From contig JAGYIY010000003.1 of NCBI GenBank assembly GCA_018402485.1, positions 62,001-126,000 on the forward strand: a DNA stretch of 64,000 nucleotides, written 5' to 3'. Below are positions 26,482 through 34,992 of the stretch, piece after piece (position 1 is the first letter of the stretch; each line of letters opens with the position of its first letter). This DNA is from Roseivirga sp. (GTDB lineage Bacteria; Bacteroidota; Bacteroidia; Cytophagales; Cyclobacteriaceae). The position numbers were made by a program, and so were the translations under genes. Under the pieces are notes generated by a model. The model ran no database searches. It had not been told where the DNA came from and saw only the letters and a program-made list of their open reading frames with translations.

Positions 26482-26707
26482 ATTGCTCTAATTTTCTGAG
26501 AATATCTTCCAATCCATTGAGTTTAATTTCATATACGGTTTGCATTTGCATACCTAACTTTCCTTTTGGAAAGCCTTTTCTAGCAAACCACTCTAAGTAG
26601 TGAATGGGTAAGTGAGCTAATAAGGTGTTTTTATATTTGCCAAAAGGCATGCGTAAACGCACTAAATCTTTGAGTAATTCTGGATCTGGACCTTGATTAT
26701 GCTCCAT
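26471..26707 (-). CDS. DUF3820 family protein
   Basis: 78 residues. 'MPFGKYKNTLLAHLPIHYLEWFARKGFPKGKLGMQMQTVYEIKLNGLED' is the family pattern (short, Trp-rich, with PFGKYKG-like start). DUF3820 proteins are cytoplasmic, occur in many bacteria, and resemble a domain fused to exonucleases; their role is unproven. Convergent 3' overlap with the serine hydrolase. Confidence 0.85.
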   Translation of the reverse strand: MEHNQGPDPELLKDLVRLRMPFGKYKNTLLAHLPIHYLEWFARKGFPKGKLGMQMQTVYEIKLNGLEDILRKLEQSIR

Positions 26708-26802
26708 TATTTAATAATTTGTTTATCATTCAATTTTATTATGGGTACAAAGAATCTTAGTTATCTCATTGGCTTGCCAATGCATATCATCCTTGTGTGC
26801 TA

Positions 26803-26943
26803 TTAAGTTTTAGGCTTTTCTAACCTTTTTACTTTCAAATTTTTAAAGTCACAATGAGCTAAATGTTCTTTTAGAGATGATTCTTTTTTTATTTGGTCAC
26901 GGATAAAACTTGTTGCATGAATATCATCTTTCATTTCTTTCAT
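26803..26943 (-). CDS. Possible 46-residue protein or gene fragment
   Basis: Minus-strand frame MKEMKDDIHATSFIRDQIKK... ending LEKPKT. It is charged and helix-like with natural-looking codon usage, and in-frame coding-like codons precede it (AEILLVL) after a stop. In a shifted frame upstream another coding-like run (KSGAKQNVFEQKYC) occurs. The pattern fits either a tiny gene or the tail of a decayed gene broken by a frameshift. No family recognised. Confidence 0.3.
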   Translation of the reverse strand: MKEMKDDIHATSFIRDQIKKESSLKEHLAHCDFKNLKVKRLEKPKT

Positions 26944-27163
26944 CAGTACTAGCAGTATTTCTGCTCAAAAACGTTTTGCTTTGCCCCCGATTTAAATTCT
27001 GGTTTTTCTAAGCTAAAAGACAAGAAGAAGAAAAGTGTTACATACTTATGTGGTCAAAAATAAAGGGTTAGCCAGGCATATCATATTCTTTTGTGAAGGA
27101 ATATGGTCTATGAACAGAACATGCCAGGGAATATCAAGTTAAATAAACAAACGAATAAATCTT

Positions 27164-27787
27164 ATGTATTTGAATCAAAAGCAACTTCAAGCCAAAGACA
27201 AAAGGGAACGCATTAATCTTGTGAATTCCATCACGGGGATAAAACCTGCTAATTTGATTGGAACACAATCTATTGAGGGGCGTACCAATCTGGCCATTTT
27301 CAGCTCGGTGATTCACTTGGGTAGTAGCCCAATGTTGCTCGGATTTATCACACGCCCCACGGGAGAGGTAAGGCGAGATACCTACGAGAACATCAAAGAA
27401 ACTGGAGTGTTTACTATCAATCACGTGCCTTCAGACAAAATAGAAAATGCACATTATACCTCAGCAAAATTTGATGCGGAGGTTTCAGAGTTTGAGACCT
27501 GCGGATTTACGGAAGAATGGGTAGATGGATTTGAAGCTCCTTTTGTCAAGGAAAGTAATCTAAAGGTAGGTCTGAAATGGGTAGAAGAAATGCACATTCA
27601 GCGTAACAATACACGGCTGATGATTGGTGAGATTAAATGGTTATTTGCACCAGAGGCGGATGCCGAAGGAAATCTCAATCTTGCCTCCTCAAAATCAGTG
27701 GGTATTTCAGGCCTGGATACCTATTATAAATTAGTGTTCGAAGCCCAATATCCTTATGCGAGACCTGAAGAGTTACCTCATTTTTAG
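27164..27787 (+). CDS. Flavin reductase-like (DIM6/NTAB) FMN-binding protein
   Basis: 207 residues. 'INLVNSITGIKPANLIGT...GRTNLAIFSSVIHLGSSPMLLGFITRP' at residues 19-67 is the opening of flavin reductase-like domain proteins (split-barrel FMN binders), and 'TGVFTINHVPSDKIENAHYTS' follows as expected. Members reduce flavins or act as FMN-dependent oxidoreductases in the cytoplasm. Length fits. Its stop is two bases from the convergent lipoprotein stop. Confidence 0.85.
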   Translation: MYLNQKQLQAKDKRERINLVNSITGIKPANLIGTQSIEGRTNLAIFSSVIHLGSSPMLLGFITRPTGEVRRDTYENIKETGVFTINHVPSDKIENAHYTSAKFDAEVSEFETCGFTEEWVDGFEAPFVKESNLKVGLKWVEEMHIQRNNTRLMIGEIKWLFAPEADAEGNLNLASSKSVGISGLDTYYKLVFEAQYPYARPEELPHF

Positions 27788-27788
27788 C

Positions 27789-28415
27789 CTATGGTCTGAT
27801 TGCCAGAGTTGTAACACTAATCCCTCCAATTTGCACGCCAACATTCGAAATGATACGAAATCCTAGCCAACCAGAACTGTTACCGTTTCTAAAGGGTAAA
27901 TAACCAACCCCATTCCAAATGATCATATTTGCAGATGTATTTACTGCATTGGCTGTAGTATTCGTGAGAAAACCAGAGGAGAGACCTGTGTAGTTTGTAA
28001 CAAAATTATTGATTTCAATCCCAGCATTTAAAACATCTACACCAAGAATTGATTGTTCAGTACCAAAGATTTCAAATTCACTTCCTGAAAAAGGAATTTC
28101 AAAACCGTTTCTACTTCTTACGGTTAGAACTTGCCGATCTGCCCATTTCACCAAAGTAAAAACTAAATCATTAGAATTATTGCCATTGAAATCAAAACCC
28201 GCTTCAAAAAACGTAGAATCGCCATCTGTACTAACTTGTTCGAAATTAGCATCGGGCACGTTGTTGTTATAGGTTACATTTGGTTGATCAGTATTTCCAG
28301 TGATCAATGGTAGTTCACTTGGGTTTACACCTGGCCCACCAAAACCATTATCTGATCCACAGTTAGTTATACTAAGAATGAATAAGGAAAAGAGAAGAAT
28401 CTGATTTTTTTTCAT
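27789..28415 (-). CDS. Hypothetical lipoprotein
   Basis: 208 residues from the ATG at 28415, with a lipoprotein signal ending in lipobox ITNC. The mature part is rich in Asn, Gly and Thr and mainly beta ('FFEAGFDFNGNNSNDLVFTLVKWADRQVLTVRSRNG'). Two TAnnTTTG boxes just upstream exclude the longer frame from 28433. Family not recognised; surface or outer-membrane location inferred. Confidence 0.7.
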   Translation of the reverse strand: MKKNQILLFSLFILSITNCGSDNGFGGPGVNPSELPLITGNTDQPNVTYNNNVPDANFEQVSTDGDSTFFEAGFDFNGNNSNDLVFTLVKWADRQVLTVRSRNGFEIPFSGSEFEIFGTEQSILGVDVLNAGIEINNFVTNYTGLSSGFLTNTTANAVNTSANMIIWNGVGYLPFRNGNSSGWLGFRIISNVGVQIGGISVTTLAIRP

Positions 28416-28430
28416 GTGCTTTTTAAAATT

Positions 28431-28448
28431 CAAAAGTAGCCAAAAATA
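28431..28448 (-). promoter_or_regulatory. Two overlapping -7 boxes for the lipoprotein gene
   Basis: On the minus strand TATTTTTG (28441-28448) and TACTTTTG (28431-28438) are both perfect TAnnTTTG boxes; the second has TTTC 21 bases upstream. Transcription would begin about 10-20 bases before the ATG at 28415. Confidence 0.5.
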
Positions 28449-28649
28449 TCAACTGAAGTGAAAACGAACTTAACAAAAAAAATGTTACTTGCTTAGACTT
28501 TTTATTAAGCTTAACATTAACCCACCTGCCCTTCTTCATTTTGCTGTGATTACATCTTTATGCGAGCTCGGTTAGAAATTCGACTTCCAAAAGAGTTTTT
28601 ATTAATAGAAAACCCAAAAAGTTAAGGCATTGGCTGCCATGAGCTGTCG

Positions 28650-29111
28650 CTATTTTAGTCTTTGATCGATGCGGAAAGGCGTGATTTGATCAACTATTTT
28701 CATCCCTTTATGTAAAGGATGAGCGGGGTTGATTAAATAATTGTATTCATGAGGTGCTAAGACAGAGGGTACCTTTAACATGTAATATTCTTTATTCAAT
28801 AAAAATTGAGCCCCTATTTTTTGGGTTTCGGTAAAGGGTTCTAAGGTTCTGTTCCAGTCATTAGGGAGTACCGAGGGAGATAGTACCTTAATCGATGAGG
28901 AGTCAGTAATTTCAATAGTGCAAAGGCTGAGTGAAGTGCTTTGAAAAACGTGCATATTATGCGCTAAGTATTCCAAAATAGCCAATGAGATAGAACCGGC
29001 TGTGTAAAGCACCGGAAACCCTTTTGGATTCCATCGTCCGCCATATAAACTGGCTCCATAGCCACTGAGGTCATCAGCATAGGCCGTTTTGGAAATGCGA
29101 TAAACCTGCAT
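28650..29111 (-). CDS. RES-domain toxin (NAD+ phosphorylase type)
   Basis: 153 residues. 'VYRISKTAYADDLSGYGASLYGGRWNPKGFPVLYTAGSISLAILEYLAHN' holds the RES-family residues: Arg in GGRWN, Tyr in VLYTA and Glu in ILEYL. Related toxins (MbcT, RES) deplete NAD+ in the cell. It starts in a TAATG overlap with the upstream antitoxin gene on the same strand. The pair is a complete type II toxin-antitoxin module of normal size for both parts. Confidence 0.9.
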   Translation of the reverse strand: MQVYRISKTAYADDLSGYGASLYGGRWNPKGFPVLYTAGSISLAILEYLAHNMHVFQSTSLSLCTIEITDSSSIKVLSPSVLPNDWNRTLEPFTETQKIGAQFLLNKEYYMLKVPSVLAPHEYNYLINPAHPLHKGMKIVDQITPFRIDQRLK

Positions 29112-29512
29112 TAGGCAAGTACACCATGCGCCATACGCCCAATATGCTCTAGTAGATGGCGTGTACCGAAACTATTTTGTAGTAAATTTTTGGGAGGCTG
29201 GTTGGAGAAAATAGGACTGGGCGTACGAAGCCAAGTATGGAAATCTGAATCAAAGGCCTCTAAGCCTGCCCGATAAACTTCTTCGATTTGTAAAACGCGC
29301 TCGGAAACTGAAGGGTTAAAGACCTTTTTGCGTTTATAGGTGTCGATGGATATGGGGATCAAATCGATGAACTCGTAAAGCGGAATTTGAGTAAGTTTTA
29401 AAATGGATTTGATGTAAGATTTACTCATTGGGCACTCCGCCATTTGATAAAAAGACATGCTCAAAGTAGAGTATAACGGTAATGGTTCTTCGAGAATATT
29501 AGCTGTTGCCAT
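29111..29512 (-). CDS. Xre/MbcA/ParS-type antitoxin
   Basis: 133 residues. Central HTH-like segment ('LTQIPLYEFIDLIPISIDTYKRKKVFNPSVSERVLQIEEVYRAG', about 40-82) followed by the C-terminal toxin-binding domain (DUF2384-like, 'FDSDFHTWLRTPSPIFSNQPPKNLLQNSFGTRHLLEHIGRMAHGVLA'). Antitoxin of the downstream RES toxin; the first gene of the operon, as usual for this class. An inverted repeat overlapping the promoter (29539-29567) is the likely autoregulatory site. Confidence 0.88.
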   Translation of the reverse strand: MATANILEEPLPLYSTLSMSFYQMAECPMSKSYIKSILKLTQIPLYEFIDLIPISIDTYKRKKVFNPSVSERVLQIEEVYRAGLEAFDSDFHTWLRTPSPIFSNQPPKNLLQNSFGTRHLLEHIGRMAHGVLA

Positions 29513-29538
29513 GAGTGTAAAAATATCTTTTAAACTAC

Positions 29539-29570
29539 GTAAATATACACCTTTTTTGCGTGTTTACAAA
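29539..29570 (-). promoter_or_regulatory. Promoter/operator of the Xre-RES operon
   Basis: On the minus strand TTTG (29567-29570) and TATATTTA (29540-29547) are 19 bases apart, a good Bacteroidota promoter with one mismatch in the -7 box. GTAAATATACAC and GTGTTTAC on the plus strand (29539-29550, 29560-29567) form an imperfect inverted repeat over the promoter, as expected for a self-regulating antitoxin. Confidence 0.5.
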
Positions 29571-29575
29571 TTGCT

Positions 29576-30304
29576 CTATTGCGTTTTATCAGAAGATTCT
29601 ACCATTGCGCGAATTCCCGTCAATTCTTTAGGGGTGAGGTTTCGCCATTTCCCTACGGGCAAATCAAGAACCACATTCATGATTCTGATGCGTTTGAGTT
29701 TGACCACGCGATATCCTAGGTACTCACACATTCTACGAATTTGACGGTTTAAACCTTGGGTAAGGATGATACTGAATTTATTTTTACTTAATTTTTCTAC
29801 TTTGCACTTCCTTGTAACGGTACCCAAAATGGGAATGCCTTCCGACATGCGCTCAATGAAACGCTCATTGATGGGCTTATTGACCGTTACGATGTATTCT
29901 TTTTCATGATGGTTTCTTGCCCGCAGAATTTTATTGACAATATCTCCGTCATTGGTCAGGAAAATCAACCCTTCACTGGGTTTATCTAGTCTGCCAATAG
30001 GAAAAATCCGTTCAGGATGATTGATGAAATCTATGATATTATCCTTCTCTACCCGGGTATCAGTGGTGCAAACAATGCCAATGGGTTTATGAAAAGCAAT
30101 ATAGACAGAGGGGCTTGTGTCGTTTAAAATGCTTTTGCCATCTACCTCCACTTGATCTCCAACTTGCACTTTTGTACCCATTTCAGGCACCACCCCATTG
30201 ATGGTTACGCGCCCCTCAGCGAGCAATTGATCCGCCGCTCGTCTTGAGCAATATCCGGCCTCGCTTAAATACTTATTGATTCTTGTTCCGCTTTCTTGTT
30301 CCAT
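29576..30304 (-). CDS. rluF: 23S rRNA pseudouridine synthase, RluF type
   Basis: 242 residues. N-terminal S4 domain ('TRINKYLSEAGYCSRRAADQLLAEGRVTINGV', 7-38), then the catalytic domain with 'IGRLDKPSEGLIFLTNDGD' (catalytic Asp in GRLDxxxxG, near 103) and 'GLNRQIRRMCEYLGY' near 196. These fit the RsuA/RluB/E/F family; the RLDKPSEGL and QGLNRQIRRMC forms are those of RluF (position 2604 of 23S rRNA), though RluE/RsuA cannot be excluded. Cytoplasmic, acts on the ribosome. Its stop lies close to the toxin-antitoxin promoter. Confidence 0.88.
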   Translation of the reverse strand: MEQESGTRINKYLSEAGYCSRRAADQLLAEGRVTINGVVPEMGTKVQVGDQVEVDGKSILNDTSPSVYIAFHKPIGIVCTTDTRVEKDNIIDFINHPERIFPIGRLDKPSEGLIFLTNDGDIVNKILRARNHHEKEYIVTVNKPINERFIERMSEGIPILGTVTRKCKVEKLSKNKFSIILTQGLNRQIRRMCEYLGYRVVKLKRIRIMNVVLDLPVGKWRNLTPKELTGIRAMVESSDKTQ

Positions 30305-30399
30305 GAATGACGGACGAAATTACTGATAAATTCAGGAGACTTCATCAAAAATTACCGGAAGAGTGAAACGGGTTGCTACACAATTGTTAACTTTCAACC

Positions 30400-31329
30400 A
30401 TGGCAAAAAAAATTTCAGTAGCTGTGATCCAGTCTGCTCCTGTGCTGTTTGACCTTCAGGGTACACTGTCAAAAGTAGCAGAACTGATGCAAAAAGCACG
30501 AGGTGCCGAACTTATGCTGTTTCCTGAAGCCTTTGTTTCTGTTTATCCCCGAGGCCTGAGTTTTGGTACCGTAGTGGGGGGTAGGAGTGGTGCAGGCAGA
30601 CAACTCTGGCAGCGCTATTGGGATGCATCCATTGCAGAAGGAGATGAAGCCTTTCTTCGGCTTGGTGAGTTGGCCAAGAAGTACCAAACCCTATTAGCCA
30701 TAGGTGTGAACGAAAAAGATTTGGTCTCCGGAACCATGTATTGCAGCTTGTTTTATTTTGGCCCAGCCGGTGAATTTTTGGGTAAACATCGCAAAATAAA
30801 GCCGACAGCGCAGGAAAGGGTGATTTGGGGAGAAGGAGATGCGAGTACTCTAACCACCCTAAATACTGCTTATGGCAGGGTAGGCGGCTTAATTTGTTGG
30901 GAGAATTATATGCCTTTGGCCAGAATGGCCATGTACCAAAAAGGGGTGCAAATTTATTTGGCTCCAACTGCAGACGCGCGTTTGACTTGGCAAAGCACCA
31001 TGCAGCATATTGCGCTAGAAGGAAGGTGCTTTGTATTGGCCGCCAACCAATGGGTAACACGCGATATGTATCCAAAAGACCTTCAGGCCACAGAAGATTT
31101 GTCTAAACAGCCTGAAACCATGTCTGCCGGAGGCTCTGTAATTGTCAATCCTTTGGGAGAAGTTTTGGCCGGCCCGGTTTGGAACCAAGAAGCCATTCTT
31201 ACCGCTGACATCAATATGGAACAGATTACCCAAAGTAAATTAGATTTTGACCCTATTGGTCATTATCATCGTCCAGATGTCTTTGAATTGAACATCACCG
31301 GGCAACCTCCCATCAAACAAGTTTTATGA
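30400..31329 (+). CDS. Nitrilase (carbon-nitrogen hydrolase)
   Basis: 309 residues. Catalytic triad visible as Glu43 (FPEAFVSVYPRG), Lys132 (KHRKIKPT) and Cys166 (GGLICWENY). The YPRG and CWENYMPL forms and the length place it with true nitrilases rather than amidases or NIT2-type proteins. These enzymes hydrolyse organic nitriles to the acid and ammonia; the natural substrate is unknown. The next gene's long frame overlaps it but its real start is 36 bases after the stop. Confidence 0.9.
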   Translation: MAKKISVAVIQSAPVLFDLQGTLSKVAELMQKARGAELMLFPEAFVSVYPRGLSFGTVVGGRSGAGRQLWQRYWDASIAEGDEAFLRLGELAKKYQTLLAIGVNEKDLVSGTMYCSLFYFGPAGEFLGKHRKIKPTAQERVIWGEGDASTLTTLNTAYGRVGGLICWENYMPLARMAMYQKGVQIYLAPTADARLTWQSTMQHIALEGRCFVLAANQWVTRDMYPKDLQATEDLSKQPETMSAGGSVIVNPLGEVLAGPVWNQEAILTADINMEQITQSKLDFDPIGHYHRPDVFELNITGQPPIKQVL

Positions 31330-31364
31330 TAGTCTTCAATATATTGAGTAGTAAAAATAAGAAC

Positions 31365-33926
31365 ATGAAAAATTTAGTTTTAGTCCTCTCACTTGCTTTA
31401 ATGGCCTTGTTGCCAAAAGGCCTACAAGCACAAAATGATTATTTCTTTGATAGAAATGCTCGTTTTGACCCAAAGATACCTAGTCCTGAAAAGTACTTGG
31501 GTTACCCAGTAGGTACATTGCACACCCGTCACGATGCCATTGTATCGTACATGCGCGAGTTGGCTCGACTATCCGATCGTGCTGTCCTCGACACGATTGG
31601 AGAAACCTATGAGCACAGACAACAAGTGGTATTGAAGGTGACCAGCCCTCAAAACCACAGAAGACTGGAAGAGATTCGAGTGAATCATTTGAGAATTGCA
31701 GATCCTAATCAAGAACTCAGCGACTTATCAGATCAAAAATCTGTGGTTTTATTGGGATTCAGTGTGCATGGAAATGAGCCATCGGGTTCTGAAGCTGCAT
31801 TGCTTACGGCCTATTATTATGTAGCTGGGATGCACGCTGAAGTGAGAGAAGCACTAGACGAAGCCGTCTTATTAATTGACCCTGCTTTTAATCCAGATGG
31901 CAGAGACCGCCATTCTACCTGGGCCAACGCTTATAAAGGCGACCCCATGGTTTCTGACCCCATCGATGCAGAACACAACGAAATGTGGCCTGGTGGCCGT
32001 ACCAATCATTATTGGTTCGACCTGAATAGAGATTGGTTACCTTTGGCTCATGTGGAATCTCAAAATAGAATTGAGTACTACCACAAATGGTATCCCAATG
32101 TGGTGACAGACTTTCATGAAATGGGAACGAATTCGACCTACTTTTTCGAGCCCACCAAGCCTTTTGGTAGTGAGAACCCTGTGGTGCCAAGAGACAATTA
32201 CGATGGCTTAAATAATCTGTTTGCCGGATATTTTCATGAAGCCCTAGATGAAATTGGTTCTCTCTACTTTACCAAAGAGCAGTACGATAATAGTTACCCC
32301 GGTTATGGTTCAACCTACCCCGACATCCATGGTGCTTTAGGATTGGTTTTTGAACAAGCCAGTTCGAGAGGCCACTTACAAGATTCTAGAATGGGAAAAG
32401 TCGCTTTTGCTTTTACGATTAAAAACCATCTTACCACAAGTTTAGCTACAGTAAGGGCCTCGGTAGGTGAAAAAGAAACACTGTTGCGCCACATGAGTAA
32501 TTATTTTAAAACCGCAGTGGAAGAAGGAAAAGCCGTCGGTGGAGGATGGGTCTTTGGAGATGCTCATGACGATGGTAGAAATGAAGCTTTCCTAGACCTT
32601 CTTTTGAGACATCGCATCGCAACCTTTAAACTTGAAGAGCCCATTACATTAAATGGGAAAACATTTGAGGATGGAAAAGCCTTTTACGTTCCTAATGCCC
32701 AAAAGCAGTATCGAATGGTGCGTACCATGTTTGAGAAAGTAACCAATTTTTATGACAGCATATTTTATGATGCTTCGGCATGGACAGCAGCATTATCTTA
32801 CAATATGCCTTATGAGAATTACTCCGGTAAAATCAACCTACAAGGAGTTCAACTCAGCCGAGCAGACCTTCAGGGAACCTATCAATCTGTGAATCAAACG
32901 GATTATGCTTATCTGATTCCTTGGGACGAATATTACTCACCAAAGGCATTGAACTACCTGCTATCAAAAGGCTTATATGTCAATACAGCTTTCAAGCCTT
33001 TCAGTATTGAGACGAATGACGGTGTAAAATCCTTCAGTTATGGAACATTAATGATTCCAGTGAAAAGACAGGAAGTGAGTGCTTCAATGGTACATGCTTA
33101 TATTGAAGAAGCCACAGAGTTAGCCGGTATCCCTGCCTATAGTGTGCAATCAGGGTTTAGCCAGTCAGGTGTTGATTTAGGAAGCGGGAATTTTAGAACC
33201 ATCCAAAAACCTAAAGTTTTGATGCTTGTCGGAAGCGGAACAAGCAGTTATGAAGCTGGTGAGGTTTGGCATTTACTAGACAGTAAAGTAGGCATGCCCA
33301 TCACAAAGGTGAGTACGAATAATGTGAACAGGATTAATTGGAGTAATTACAATACACTCATACTCGTAAGTGGTAATTATTCTTCCTTAGGTGAAGGCAC
33401 CCTCAATGAAATCAAGAGCTGGGTGCGTTCCGGTGGAACAGTCATCACCATCAAGAGTGCCACCAGTTGGGCCATCAGTAGTAAATTTGTCAATGAGGCT
33501 TTTGGTGACAGTCCGGAGCATGAAACGGATGATCGATTGGACTATGTAACCGCCCGCGATGTCCGAGGCTCCACAGCTATCGGAGGCTCTATGTATCAGG
33601 CAGATGTGGACATAACGCATCCCTTAGGGTTTGGCTATACGCGCAGAGATATACCGGTCTATCGCAACCATACTATTTTTATGGCACCAAGTGAAAATCC
33701 ATTTAGTACGGTTGTTCAATACACCGAAAATCCTTTGTTGAGTGGATATGTAAATAGCGCCAATTTGGAAAAACTCAGAGGAACAGCTTCGCTGATTGCT
33801 TCCGGAATCGGTAGAGGAAGTGTCATTTTGTTTGCTGATAATCCAAACTTTAGAGGCATGTGGTATGGTACAAATAAATTGCTTTTGAATGCCATCTTTT
33901 TCGGGAATATGGTTAGCCGACCTTAG
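31365..33926 (+). CDS. Exported M14-family metallocarboxypeptidase with C-terminal extension
   Basis: 853 residues from the ATG at 31365 (signal peptide ending LPKGLQAQ); an extension to 31326 precedes the signal and was rejected. The zinc site begins with HGNE in 'GFSVHGNEPSGSEA' near 134; 'NVVTDFHEMGTN' (His) and 'LVFEQAS' (Glu) follow in the right order. The first 380 residues are the peptidase; the rest includes a GATase-like or DUF4350-like region ('KVLMLVGSGTSSYEAGEVWHLLDSKVGMPIT'). Acts outside the cytoplasm on peptides. Common in Bacteroidota. Confidence 0.88.
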   Translation: MKNLVLVLSLALMALLPKGLQAQNDYFFDRNARFDPKIPSPEKYLGYPVGTLHTRHDAIVSYMRELARLSDRAVLDTIGETYEHRQQVVLKVTSPQNHRRLEEIRVNHLRIADPNQELSDLSDQKSVVLLGFSVHGNEPSGSEAALLTAYYYVAGMHAEVREALDEAVLLIDPAFNPDGRDRHSTWANAYKGDPMVSDPIDAEHNEMWPGGRTNHYWFDLNRDWLPLAHVESQNRIEYYHKWYPNVVTDFHEMGTNSTYFFEPTKPFGSENPVVPRDNYDGLNNLFAGYFHEALDEIGSLYFTKEQYDNSYPGYGSTYPDIHGALGLVFEQASSRGHLQDSRMGKVAFAFTIKNHLTTSLATVRASVGEKETLLRHMSNYFKTAVEEGKAVGGGWVFGDAHDDGRNEAFLDLLLRHRIATFKLEEPITLNGKTFEDGKAFYVPNAQKQYRMVRTMFEKVTNFYDSIFYDASAWTAALSYNMPYENYSGKINLQGVQLSRADLQGTYQSVNQTDYAYLIPWDEYYSPKALNYLLSKGLYVNTAFKPFSIETNDGVKSFSYGTLMIPVKRQEVSASMVHAYIEEATELAGIPAYSVQSGFSQSGVDLGSGNFRTIQKPKVLMLVGSGTSSYEAGEVWHLLDSKVGMPITKVSTNNVNRINWSNYNTLILVSGNYSSLGEGTLNEIKSWVRSGGTVITIKSATSWAISSKFVNEAFGDSPEHETDDRLDYVTARDVRGSTAIGGSMYQADVDITHPLGFGYTRRDIPVYRNHTIFMAPSENPFSTVVQYTENPLLSGYVNSANLEKLRGTASLIASGIGRGSVILFADNPNFRGMWYGTNKLLLNAIFFGNMVSRP

Positions 33927-33971
33927 TAAAATAGCTTTCTGAGAAGAAATGCTTAATTGTTTTGATGGCGC

Positions 33972-34898
33972 TTAAAAAGATTCATACCAGCCAAATTTTC
34001 GATGAATGATGTCCTCTTTTTGTTGCTGAATGTATTCCAAATAGGCCTGTGCAGCTGGTGAGAAGCGCTTTCCTTTCGGCCAAACCAATTGCCATTGAGA
34101 CAAGATTGGGAGGCCCGTTACCGGAATAATACGCAGTAACTCTTGTTCTAACTCATAATGGATCCCGATTAATGGCATTATAGAATAGCCGAGCCCGGCC
34201 ATAACAGCCTGCTTTACAGCTTCATTGGAACTTAATTCTAGCTTTTTGCGCAAGGTGATGTTATTTTTGGCAATGAAATTTTCCATCACCCTACGGGTGC
34301 CGGAACCTTCTTCTCTGTAAATCAAGGGTACTTCCTTGATCACATCTAGGGTGTTGGTCTTTTCACTCATGTTGGGCAAAAACGTATTGCCTACGAGGTA
34401 TAATTTATTGAGCATAAGGGGAATGGCTTCCAAAGAAAGCCGTTCGGGCATTACTGAAATGAGGGAAAAGTCCACCTCATTTTTTTCCAAACTAGCGACT
34501 ACATCTTGCTTATTGGTAACTTGCATTTGTAATTCCACACCGGGATGCATTTTTAAAAAATCTGTTAGCAAGTAGGGCATGATGTATTTGCCAGTGGAAA
34601 CCACGGTAATGCGTAAGTTGCCCGATAATTGACCTAGATGTGCCATTTGTTTGGCGTGAATGAGGTCAGATTCTTCTAGTATTTTTCTACCGACATTTGC
34701 AATTTCCTGCCCGAAAGAGGTCAAATAAAGCTTTCTACCTAGCACCTCTGTCAAGGGTATTTCAAACTGCTCTTGGAAATTTTTGAGCTGAATGGAAACA
34801 GCCGGCTGTGTGAGATGAAGCTCCTCGGCAGCTTTGGTTATGCTGCCGTTGCGGGCAATGGTGTCGAAAACCTTTAATTGATGTAAGGTATAATTCAT
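33972..34898 (-). CDS. LysR-family transcriptional regulator
   Basis: 308 residues. N-terminal HTH ('LKVFDTIARNGSITKAAEELHLTQPAVSIQLKNFQEQF', about 8-45) and a C-terminal periplasmic-binding-like sensor domain with 'LPNMSEKTNTLDVIKEVPLIYREEGSGTRRV'. Divergent from the SbtA permease gene with a 94-base gap, so it probably controls it. Regulators of this type (CmpR/CcmR, CbbR) control inorganic-carbon genes in cyanobacteria and autotrophs; here that role is inferred from position. Confidence 0.92.
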   Translation of the reverse strand: MNYTLHQLKVFDTIARNGSITKAAEELHLTQPAVSIQLKNFQEQFEIPLTEVLGRKLYLTSFGQEIANVGRKILEESDLIHAKQMAHLGQLSGNLRITVVSTGKYIMPYLLTDFLKMHPGVELQMQVTNKQDVVASLEKNEVDFSLISVMPERLSLEAIPLMLNKLYLVGNTFLPNMSEKTNTLDVIKEVPLIYREEGSGTRRVMENFIAKNNITLRKKLELSSNEAVKQAVMAGLGYSIMPLIGIHYELEQELLRIIPVTGLPILSQWQLVWPKGKRFSPAAQAYLEYIQQQKEDIIHRKFGWYESF

Positions 34899-34992
34899 AA
34901 GTAATCTTTATGGATTGCATAATAAATATAAATAAAAATATATCCAATTTAGGCCACATATTTGCGACCAGTTAAACGAACAAACATTGCTC

